Both the position numbers and the translations under genes were made by a program. DNA of 60,000 bases from Zygnema cylindricum. Taxonomy: Eukaryota > Streptophyta > Zygnematophyceae > Zygnematales > Zygnemataceae. Position 1 is the stretch's first letter. Each line of letters begins with the position of its first letter. Shown here one piece after another: positions 52,114 through 60,000 of the stretch. The stretch spans positions 560,001 to 620,000 of the forward strand of contig JBBHKE010001395.1 of assembly GCA_037447655.1 (NCBI GenBank), in the 5' to 3' direction. Under the pieces are notes generated by a model that had not been told where the DNA came from, did not search any database, and was given only the letters and a program-made list of their open reading frames with translations.

Positions 52114-53080
52114 TGTTGAAATCACTAGTTTTATAGAGTATTTTCTAGGTCTAAATAGCTTGTTAGAAAAAGCGCAAGCACTCTGCCTCCACCTCTTCCC
52201 TTTATCCCCCATACTTGTTGTAGTCACTGAAAGAGAGAGTAGGTGGTGGAGCCATGGTTGCCTAAGCTCCATAGGCAAGACTAAAAAGTGACATAAGTCA
52301 CTCTCAACAAATGGTTGAGTCCGATAGGATTCGAACTTGCGACCGGCACAGCGTGGTGTAACCGTCTGCTCTAACTTGTCTGTCGTATGAGTTCGTTAGA
52401 TGACATAGGGTTTGATATTTATTTAAACATTGTTTTAAAAATTTAGTTCGATTAACGAAATTACGGATAGCGAACATAGAGATCATGTAAAATACGATAC
52501 GAACACGTCACGCACAAAACAAATGAATCAAACATTTGTTTCACCGGTTGAGATGAAAAACCGATTTGGATCCGATGGCCCATACCAACGCCGAGATCCC
52601 GTAATGACCGCTTTGGCGGTTTTTTGGCGAGCATTGACTTGGCGCCACGTGGCTCGATAACATTGGGACGCGGAAATCTCGGGGAGCATAAGGACGAATC
52701 GTATGGAGATAAGCGTCCATTCCATGGCCTTGCCGTACACACGCTTTACAAAAAGTACATCGGCCGTAGTACCTTTCTGTACTTTACAGTCGTGTGATTG
52801 GTTCGTACGTCAGTAGATAGGGGTTGTGAGAGGGGTTTAGGACTTAGGAAAATTTGCTATTAGCTACTCTATCTTAGAGAGTTTGTATAAAATTGGCATC
52901 TTTTCGCCCGCTAACTTTATCGTCGGTTGGCGTTCTTGATTTTTTTGCTACGGACTCAAGGGAGTCCAGACTGCACAGGGGTGTAGTTAGTTTGTCAATT
53001 TCTTTGCTTGGGCAGTGGTTGTGGTTGAAAGTGAGGGCTTTCTGAAATGTGTAGTCTAATGGAGGACACAGAATTTTGCA
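52114..53080 (+). repeat. CopA-4 3' LTR (y-type, complete)
   Basis: 967 bp from TGTTGAAATCACTAG to GAATTTTGCA. It contains the tRNA-like block (52315-52391, minus), a TATA-like GTATAAAATTGG at about 52884 and the terminal in-frame ATGGAGGACACAGAATT that is the gag start in the 5' copy. Two extra T before the last TGCA, compared with GAATTGCA elsewhere, make the exact end uncertain by 2-3 bp. Confidence 0.88.
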
Positions 53081-54558
53081 CGTGTATACCTAAATCAACG
53101 TTATGGAGAAATTACAACTAAACATTTTTTTGAAAATGGGATTGATACACAATTTAGAGTTGATGACACTTATTGTTTATTCACCCTAATAATTTATAAA
53201 TGCTAATAAAGATTCACTGTGTAGTAAATCTTTCGCACTAATAACGATGGGCGGTATAATGTTGTGTATTGGTGGCCTCTTACGAGCAACTGATAGATAT
53301 TTTTTTTTTACCTAACGATAATCGACGTAGCGCCTAGGTACATTGTTAGGGGGATTCTCCCAATATATTACCGATGTGTTGGGAAAATAATACGATAATT
53401 GTCGCGATAACTGCACGGTACAAATTGTATAACTGTATTAATTTTTCGGCGAATCGGATTGTGAAATGAGCACCCCCACCCTGCCCATTGTGAGCACCCT
53501 CCCACCCACCTTTCCCTTACCCCAATCGATTTATCGGAGATAATTTTTTGTTGGTCCCATAGCCATATACAAGAACCCCTCATAGTTCGATAGCCAATAG
53601 TATCGATTATTGGATATATCGCAATATGGAATTTACCCGATACACAACACGAGATGTATTATCCATCAATCTTCCAAGTGTTGTGTGAAATTTTCTATCG
53701 CGATAAATCCGATAACCGATACCTTTAGTTATCAAGCGATGTGGTAGGTAATATACCCAGCTTATTGGCCCTATAGAAAAAAAGTTGAGCCACCCTAAAA
53801 CATTTTGAAGGATCGCTTAGTCGAACTTAACCTTTTTGTTTAATCGTCAAGTGTGTTGTTTGGTCACCTTATTATATTCCTCTTTCTTTTAAACCTCAAT
53901 GTTTTTAAACCCCGAGTCCATCTGATGGCACTCGCGTGTTAGGTGCCTTGTTGGTTCATGGACTTTTGTTTTGGACTTTTTTTCTTCACATATCTTTAAC
54001 CCAAATAAACGACCTCCCCAACCTTCTTGCCCCCAAGTGACTTTCTATCTTTTAACGAGTTGTTTCCCCCACCGCCCCTCCTACCATACTCCCACTTCCC
54101 CTCCCACTAATTTTTTTTTCTCACCTCTTTCCCCCTTATAGACGTCTTTCAAACTTTAAAATCTCTTGGGCCTTTTTCTCACAAGTATAAGCTTACCGCT
54201 CATGTCCAAGCATCGCTTCCCGTCTCTAAGAGGATTGGGTTCAATATTTACCATAACTGTGGCACGTGCCTTAAGTTTCTTACTTATGCCTCCACTCTTG
54301 TCGATCGTTTTTCGGTTGGACCATTGTCCCTCGTTTAAGGAAAATTGTCTTCCCCTTCCAACAATCCATTTTGATGGTATGCTATTCAATTCCTCCACTT
54401 GCTTTAATGGATGTGCTAGTTCCCTGTACCCTCGTTACGAAACCAATTGCGCGTGTCCAACAATCATTTTTTTATTAGACAATCTCCACTATCCGATCCG
54501 AGCATCTCAAGGCACTAGCCTCTGTCTCTTTGCTTGCGCGATGACACTGTTGCTGTGG
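53081..54558. other. no recognisable gene before the assembly gap
   Basis: The stretch 53155-53262 has MITE-like words and ends CACTAATAACGATGGGCGGTATAA, a diverged CACCGCGAATCG-type end. 53570-53760 is rich in CGATA and ATCGAT words like 30070-30200. 53950-54170 is C- and T-rich. Frames at 54156-54609 overlap each other in both directions and show no motif. Confidence 0.45.
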
Positions 54559-54568
54559 NNNNNNNNNN
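54559..54568. other. assembly gap (10 N)
   Basis: Ten N. Any frame crossing it is unsupported, and sequence order on the two sides is not proved. Confidence 0.99.
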
Positions 54569-54569
54569 T

Positions 54570-55419
54570 TCATCGACGGGCAACAACCTGTCATCTTAGA
54601 GCCTCCTAAGCCGGTTGGTTGCTACCGTACACCTGCCGACAGGATCGGTAGGGGCACTTAACCCCAAAGTAAAGACGGTACTTCCGTTGTTTAACGAGGA
54701 AGTAGTTTCGCCGGTAGTACTGAACTTTGAGCCGGAAAAGGGAGAGAAAAGCCACCCATTGCAACCAGAAAGGACATTATGTCCATCGTTGCCATGTTAT
54801 GGACCCTAATTTCTCATATCAGAATCAGATCTAGAACGGTGGAATTCCTGCCCGTTCTACCAAGCAGGTCACTCCTCATATCGAGATGGAGAAAGAGGCG
54901 ACTCCGACTAAAATCCCTCGAAAAGAGAGGGAAAAGGCCGAGTTTCAAGTCATGATGGCCGCTTTGATGAAGGAGCAATTTGTTGCCTTCATGGCAGAAA
55001 TGAAACCCCAATTCACGGGGATGGCTAGGACAGCCGTCCACATGCCATCGTTGGTTGGCCGAATCCTCCGAGATTCTACTGTCCAACAACGGGCAGCTAC
55101 TTTTGATAAGGGCTCGCCTGATCACAATCGGGACGGTAAATTACAGAATTCCTGTATTCCACTTTCTTTTGATAAAGAATCTCTCTCTCCTCTACTAGAC
55201 ATAGCTTCTTCCATAGTGGCTGAAGCTCTCACCATTTTGGATAGTACCATACATGATGCACACAGATTCAAAGAACGACTTAGCATCTTTTCTGCCATGA
55301 TTGATGAAGCCCCCAAGGCCTCTCCCTTTCCTAATGAGGTTCCCAAAGCCTCTCCACTTGTTGATGATTTCGCTGCAGCCGCGGCTTTGAGGGCGTTGCA
55401 GCTAAATCGTAGTCTTTAA
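54570..55419 (+). pseudogene. Gyp-1 gag-like region
   Basis: The frame 54886-55419 (177 aa, also open a little upstream of its ATG) starts MEKEATPTKIPRKEREKAEF, with a charged helix and a MKEQFVAFMAEMKPQF stretch, and ends ALRALQLNRSL before TAA. It lies in the same frame as the protease region that follows, so I read it as the N-terminal part of a gypsy polyprotein. It has no zinc knuckle and no standard gag motif. Before it, 54615-54809 is a separate open piece (PLFNEEVVSPVVLNFEPEKG) that may belong to the same element. Confidence 0.5.
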
Positions 55420-56220
55420 GTTATTCAGCTAGTTACCGCGAATGATCGCCGTGACCTTGATTCTCACATCAGTTTCCTAGGCAATTCTCGAAAGTCCTTC
55501 TCCGTTAATGGTGTTGCTACTTCTCTCCCTCTCATGGACACCGGAGCCAAACGCGTGATCTTTGGATCCGGATTTGCGCTCAAGCTTGGTCCGACAGCAG
55601 ACAAGCTCGAAGCAACGTCTACTCGGCTTCTTACTTCAGCCAGTATTACGGAGCCGGTGCTTAGAATCACCAAAGACCCACTCATCTTTCTATATCAAAA
55701 CGCAACCAATGGTGAGTCTGTGGAAGTTTCTGTCCGAGCATTGGTCACCAAATGTAACGACTGCAAATGCTTAGTGGGACAGGATGTTATCTTCCGAATA
55801 GGTAGGGGGGTAGATATGCATGATCAAACCTTCTCCTACCGTCCCTCTAATTTTTCGGGACGCAAAATCTGCCTCCCTCTTGTCTCTGCTCGCAAGTCGT
55901 TGCCTTCTATAGCACATTTGGCTTCCGCTCTCCCTGCATTTTCCAGTATCCACCTTCGAGATAGTTATAGTGAGCCCCGTTTTCTCCTCGACTCGCGTCA
56001 TCTCTTGGATACCGTAGATACCGAGGTCTTTCCACACATTCTCCATGCGGTGGATAGCGATTCTAATGGGATGTTGAGTTTGCAGAGGGTTTATACAAGT
56101 ATAGGTGGTGATCAAGAGTTCCACATGGAGTGCCTCTCTCCTCCATTATCATTCAACCCCGATCACCATTGCTGCTGTTCTAGGCCCTCAGTTGTGTTGA
56201 CCAGCTCCTCTACAGGCTAA
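55420..56220 (+). pseudogene. Gyp-1 retropepsin-like protease
   Basis: Continuing in the frame of the preceding piece after one TAA (55417-55419), the sequence reads FSVNGVATSLPLMDTGAKRV followed by IFGSGFALKLG: the D-T-G-A active site with the downstream hydrophobic-G-x-x-x-A-x-x-L-G spacing of Ty3/gypsy proteases. The chain continues VSVRALVTKCNDCKCLVGQD and a DQTFSYRPSN stretch common after gypsy proteases. It ends at 56220 without reaching RT. Downstream is a G12 run (56228-56239) and then CopB-2. Confidence 0.7.
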
Positions 56221-56409
56221 GGAGCTAGGGGGGGGGGGGATTATCGGGTCCACTTCACACTAGGGGAGTATTCTTGCCCTTCTCTCTTTGAGTCATATCC
56301 CCTTTATTCCTTCTCATGGTGTATATAGTTTGTGTTTTTTCATATTTATGTCCGTTTGCATATATGTTCGTATGCATGCCTTTGCTTGTTGTGATGCATG
56401 TTCGCTTGC
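56221..56409. other. spacer with G12 run
   Basis: Twelve consecutive G at 56228-56239, then CT-rich sequence up to the CopB-2 boundary. No coding motif. Confidence 0.6.
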
Positions 56410-56414
56410 TTGCC

Positions 56415-56880
56415 TCTCATGCACGACACCCCTAGCAGAAGAGTGAGCATCAATGAGGGCACAAAAATTGTCACAATACTCGACCATAGTTCACCGCGAG
56501 TATTTGTATCCCCAAATTTTTCTAGCCACCAGCAGCTCCTTCGAACATTTTCTATCTCAAAAGTCGATTTTAGTGATGTCCAAATCTCACTCGCCTTCTT
56601 CATTTTCAGTCGAGACATGACCAAATTTTCTCAAATAAAAAGAATTAGATTGTTCCTTGCCATTAAATTCTTTTTTGCCCAAGATGGATCTGTTTCATCA
56701 AGGGAGCCATCCAAGACCCCCAATAAGTCAGCAGTTTCAAACGACGATTCAACCACCATCGCCCAGTAAGCATACTTTTGGCCATTAATGATAGGAATTC
56801 TTGACGAAAGGCCCTTAAGTTGTTGTTATACAACCACCGTTGCAGGATGAGGACCAGGAGTAGTAGTGGAAGTAGACACG
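56415..56880 (-). pseudogene. CopB-2 gag fragment
   Basis: It aligns with CopB-1 gag: SRLKMKKASEIWTSLKSTFE and WLEKFGDTNTRG. The start codon equivalent of 43191 is GTG instead of ATG (56878-56880), and the primer site is decayed (ACTTAAGGGCC). Stops and a frameshift follow. It ends abruptly near GVSCMRGKQ at the junction. Confidence 0.82.
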
Positions 56881-57848
56881 AAAACAATATAAACAATCAA
56901 AGAACCTACTCAACAACCAACTTTGAACTAACACAAAATATGACTCAGAAAGCCAATATCCCTCAAATTAGCCAGAGTGATAAACAATAGAGTAAACTGT
57001 CAATTCCCAAAATTGCAGCTCAAATGACTTAGTAAACCATAAGATATGATGTCTGGAGATTTCCCAAAAACTGCCCTTAGAAAGTCATATTCCCATTACT
57101 GGATGCTACAAAATTGGCTAAGTCCTAAGTTATATGCTTACAGTGTGTATCCACTGATCTATACTAATTTGGGTAGGCGGTACTACGGTTATTATCCTGA
57201 CTAACACCAAAGCATCTTACCTGTACGTCATTGTTCCTCAAAACCCTAATTATTACTTTCTAAAAACCTGATTCATGGAACACTATTTTTATAACACTAA
57301 ACTACAAAACATTGTTATTCACATATTTCCAGATATTGAACCGTACACATATTGTTCCAACCGTACACAAAACGTTCCAAATGCTTAGTCAGCGATAGTC
57401 GCTAAAGTCCAGCCGAATGTGGTCGTGCAGTACGAAGCACCTGAGTGTTTCGTCACTTGTGGTGCCACGCGAATCATGCTTGTGGTCCCTTGTGAATCAC
57501 GCTTGTGGTCCCAAGTGAATCGCGTCCGTTGGAAAAAATTCAATTGACGATGGTATCGTCGAACTGTACCATATATTTTCGGAATACTCGGTTCAGATTC
57601 CGTTAGTCCGATCGTGTGAATCAAATTGTCAACTGCGTGACGCGTGTGACTGACTGTCGGCGCCACTCCGAAAAACCTGCATACGTTCTTTTGTCGACAC
57701 GTGTCCCTGTAAAAGTACAATACACTCTATTGAACTTTTTGCTACTGTAACGCTAATTAAGGTAAGTATTACAGTAGACTACTTAGAAAAATATTCTAAG
57801 TTATTTTTACCCCTATTGACTGAAAATTAAGATTTATAAATTACAACA
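56821..57848 (-). repeat. CopB-2 5' LTR
   Basis: 1028 bp, starting TGTTGTAATTTATAAATC at 57848 and ending TATAACAACA at 56821. It is clearly more diverged from both CopB-1 LTRs than they are from each other. The hairpin is GAAGCACCTGAGTGTTTC (one mismatch) and the CTTGTGGT unit is repeated (57455-57520). Confidence 0.87.
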
Positions 57849-58300
57849 AGAACCTCCGCAATAGCTCCATAACGTATGAGAACGTGCTCTTTTAAAGCAT
57901 CGGTGGTCAATTTAGCGGTCTTGTGGGGAAGAGGGACCACCTCTACCCACTTGCTGAAATTTTCAATCATTATCATGATGTATTGTTTCCCCTTTCTAGA
58001 TAAAGGAAACGGTCCGGCGAGATCCACAGACCAGCGATAAATCAATCTTTTGATGGGCAATGGCTGTAGAGACACCTTCCGATTAGAGAAAGAGGTGTTT
58101 AACCGATCGCATTTGGCGCATTTGTGGAGAATGTCCGCCACATCAACTTGCATTCCGGACCACCAATAGCATGCCTGTACAAGGCTCAAAGTACGCTTGG
58201 TCCCGTAGTGTCCGAGCTCGGTATGTATCCGCTCAATCAAGGACAAGCGCTCGGTTGGCGGGGGGACATGCCGATGACTGCTGTCCGCCAGCAATAGAAC
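57849..58300 (-). pseudogene. Gyp-2 integrase N-terminal half
   Basis: The frame 57827-58294 holds the HHCC zinc domain (HTELGHYGTKRTLSLVQACY, with the cysteines in CAKCDR) and the first catalytic aspartate in YRWSVDLAGPFPLSRKGKQY, then FSKWVEVVPLPHK. After IRYGAIAEVLV it runs into the CopB-2 LTR, so the second aspartate and the glutamate are gone. This places integrase downstream of RNase H, the gypsy order. The style of the LAGPFP region recalls gypsy elements of mosses and charophytes, by memory only. Confidence 0.87.
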
Positions 58301-59030
58301 TAAACATCCGCCGAGCCACAGATTATTTTTTGTTAGTTTCTTTACTCGGTCTTCCTCCTCGACGGTAGTATCGGGTCAAAAGGTTTGAGAGGAGAGGAAG
58401 AGGATTAACGGGCCGTCGTGCCACGATCTATTGCCGGCCAAGGCTGAGGAATAGAAGAGAGACGGTAAGTGATATAGGAACCGGCCGACATGGTCGGTAC
58501 CTCGTCCTCGTCGAAATCTTGCTGGACACCGTTATCGGTGGTCCGAGGTAGTGGATTCTGAGAAATCGCGTTGGCGTTCAAGCTTAACAAACCGGGCCGA
58601 TGGAAGATATCAACGTCGTACTCTTGTAAAATTAAAGCCCATCGGGCAAGCTTCCGTGAAAGCTTATTGTTGGTCATCAACCAATGAAGGGGTTGATAGT
58701 CAGTTAGGAGCGTGAATGGCTTGCCGTAAAGATAATGTCGAAAAAGAACAATACCCCATACCGCGGCGAGACATTCACCCTCGTAACTACTCTAATTAGA
58801 TTCAACTCGGTTTTTGCTATGGTTCGCGTATGCCACTACGTATTCCTCTCCATTCAACTCTCTTTGCGTTAAAATTTTCGCAATGTCAGGCATCCCGAAA
58901 TCGGTTTGTAGGCAAAAAGGAAGCATGTGGTTAGGAGGTCGAAGAATGGGAGCACTAGAAAGGGCGATTTTCAGTTTTTGAAACGCTTCTACTTGGGCGG
59001 GTCCCCAAACAAAAGGCACTTATTTTGTGA
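58301..59030 (-). pseudogene. Gyp-2 RNase H
   Basis: The piece 58792-59019 starts PFVWGPAQVEAFQKLKIALS, the standard entry to the gypsy RNase H, followed by LQTDFGMPDIAKILTQRELN, where the first catalytic aspartate is kept (normally DASxxGxGAVL). A stop follows at 58792. The rest continues in the gap as YEGECLAAVWGIVLFRHYLY and in 58405-58680 as NNKLSRKLARWALILQEYDV and DIFHRPGLLSLNANAISQNP (normally GxxNxxADALSR). Mutated and interrupted, but the domain is clear. Confidence 0.87.
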
Positions 59031-59870
59031 GAAGGTCATTGAGGGGAAAATCAATCGTACTAAAATTCAATACAAAACGTCGATAATAATTGGCTAGTCC
59101 AAGGAAAGCCCTTATACTAGTGAGATCGGTGGGAGCCGGCAGTTTGGTGATGGCCTCTACCTTAGCTTCTAAGGGAGTGATGCCCTCAACCGAAAATAAA
59201 ATGGCCGAGATAGGGCACTCCCTCCGCACCGAAAGTACACTTGGTTGGGTGACACTTCAGCCCGACTTTCTTTAACTCGGTGAGGACCCACTCAATATGG
59301 CGGGCGTGCTCCTCAACCGTGGCGGAAGCGATTATCAAGTCATCGATGTAGCACCGGGCAAATTTACATCCACCAGGCGGTTGCGTTCTTAATACCGAAA
59401 GGCATGACTGCCCATTCCCACCAACCATCACTACCCCAAAATGCAGTTTTATGCCTATCTATTTCCTCAATTTCAATCTGGCTAAACCCTTGACGTAAGT
59501 CAAAAATGCTAAAGAACTTCGCACCACCTACATGGTCAAATATTTCTTCCGCATAGGGTGGCGGTCTTGAATGGTCCAGGCATTGAGCTCTCGGTAGTCC
59601 GACACATTCTTTGCTCGGTAAAATTTCCGTCAGAATCTTTCTTCCTATGGATGACTGTGGGGGCGGCAAAGGTGGAATCTGAACGATAGATTAGACCGGC
59701 TTCTTCCAATTTTGTGCATCTTTTCTCCACCATCTCCCATTCCATTTCGGAGAGACGGTGTTTTAGCTTAAAGATAGGTCGATCGTCTTCAAGGTCGATT
59801 GACATTTTATAAGTAGAATGACATCTAAGGTCATTCATGGAGAAAGCAAACGCATAGTTTGATAGATGTG
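59031..59870 (-). pseudogene. Gyp-2 reverse transcriptase
   Basis: Pieces in several frames cover the RT domain. 59536-59838: LEDDRPIFKLKHRLSEMEWE, KLEEAGLIYRSDSTFAAPTV. 59364-59669: FFSIFDLRQGFSQIEIEEID, RHKTAFWGSDGWWEWAVMPF and GIKNATA. 59186-59431: CYIDDLIIAS, the catalytic box, then WVLTELKKVGLKCHPTKCTF and YLGHFIFG. 59020-59229: PTDLTSIRAFLGLANYYRRF. The catalytic aspartates are intact, but at least two frameshifts and an altered NAPAxFQ motif (NATAWWM) disable it. Coding-like sequence continues to about 59870 (YAFAFSMNDL), where the LARD LTR fragment begins. Confidence 0.88.
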
Positions 59871-60000
59871 TGGTGCTTTGTGGTGTTTCTTAAGGAGAGA
59901 GAGGAATGGAAGGAGTTTGATAGCTTAGTAGAGTTTGAGGAGTTAGAGGAGTTAGAAGTGAGAGTTTTTTGAGGGTGTGAGAAAATTATGTAAGAAAAGT
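59863..60000 (+). repeat. LARD-family LTR fragment at the window edge
   Basis: GTTTGATAGCTTAGTAGAG, TGGTGTTTCTTAAGGAG and GAGTTAGAAGTGAGAG, then GGGTGTGAGAAAATTATG and TAAGAAAAGT, follow the order of the LARD LTR segment 11810-11930 with clear divergence. It continues beyond the window. It may be an older solo LTR or the edge of another LARD-type element. Confidence 0.7.

Larger units (their letters stand above)
46859..53080 (+). mobile_element. CopA-4: Ty1/copia element, 5' LTR clipped
   Basis: All parts are present on the plus strand: 5' LTR (46859-47772, without its first 79 bp), primer site GGTTATGGGCC (47773-47783), gag, protease, integrase, RT, RNase H, polypurine tract AAGGGGAG (52106-52113) and a full 3' LTR (52114-53080). 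Protein similarity to CopA-2 is high throughout. Many stops and frameshifts show it is defective. Because the 5' LTR is clipped at the x-type LTR, its left target duplication is lost. Confidence 0.92.
56410..57848 (-). mobile_element. CopB-2: 5' LTR plus gag fragment
   Basis: The minus strand carries a full CopB-type 5' LTR (56821-57848) and about 400 bp of gag, ending at 56410-56415 where gypsy-side sequence begins. The rest of the element, including the 3' LTR, is missing. It separates Gyp-1 from Gyp-2 and cuts the Gyp-2 integrase at 57849. Confidence 0.88.

Noticed and set aside
54166-54609. 147-aa ORF crossing the N gap
   Set aside because: It includes ten unknown bases and overlaps an antisense frame of similar quality. 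No motif.
54570-59870. A single intact gypsy element
   Set aside because: The two halves are on opposite strands, pol is frameshifted and CopB-2 lies between them.
1-60000. CRISPR array or bacterial operon
   Set aside because: The direct repeats found (28, 32, 45, 53, 58 and 62 bp) are tandem without unique spacers, and the gene content is eukaryotic retroelements.

Overview
The window looks like transposon-dense nuclear DNA of a streptophyte. Signs are plant-type Ty1/copia and Ty3/gypsy proteins, LTR retrotransposons with plant initiator-tRNA primer sites, MITE-like elements and no bacterial-style gene packing. The gypsy pol fragment recalls elements of non-seed plants and charophyte algae, but this is an impression and the species cannot be fixed. 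I see no intact host gene; one short signal-peptide-like ORF (8967-9173) is the best candidate. A run of ten N (54559-54568) is an assembly gap.

Layout. 1-1401: copia gag/protease remnant (CopA-1, minus). 1402-2710: a very decayed copia end (CopC-1, minus). 2711-8922: CopA-2 (minus), nearly full length with a truncated 5' LTR. 8923-11284: mostly non-repeat DNA. 11285-16272: a young non-autonomous LTR element (LARD-like) with 759-bp LTRs. 16273-20051: simple repeats, a MITE family, a 28-bp minisatellite and a hAT-like element. About 20650-24320: CopC-2 (minus), 5'-truncated. 24321-26195: AT-rich DNA and MITEs. 26196-26990 and 27866-30033: two Harbinger-like elements, the second holding a 1.5-kb inverted repeat with duplicated gene-like sequence. 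31397-35191: a pile of solo, interrupted and chimeric CopA LTRs. 35192-46858: CopA-3 (plus), split by complete CopB-1 (37943-44152, minus) with a perfect GTTAA target duplication. 46859-53080: CopA-4 (plus). 54570-56220: gypsy gag-protease (plus). 56410-57848: CopB-2 5' end (minus). 57849-59870: gypsy RT-RNase H-integrase (minus). 59863-60000: a fragment of the LARD LTR family.

The most unusual biology is in CopA and CopB. Their primer site GGTTATGGGCC(C/T) matches the anticodon arm of plant initiator tRNA-Met, not its 3' end, as in Drosophila copia (half-tRNA priming). The gag start codon lies upstream of it, inside the LTR, so gag is read through the LTR end and the primer site. CopA LTRs also carry a tRNA-like block with a polymerase III B-box match on the strand opposite to the element. 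All the autonomous families are broken by stops, frameshifts or lost catalytic residues. The LARD-like element, with about five differences between its LTRs, is the youngest insertion visible.
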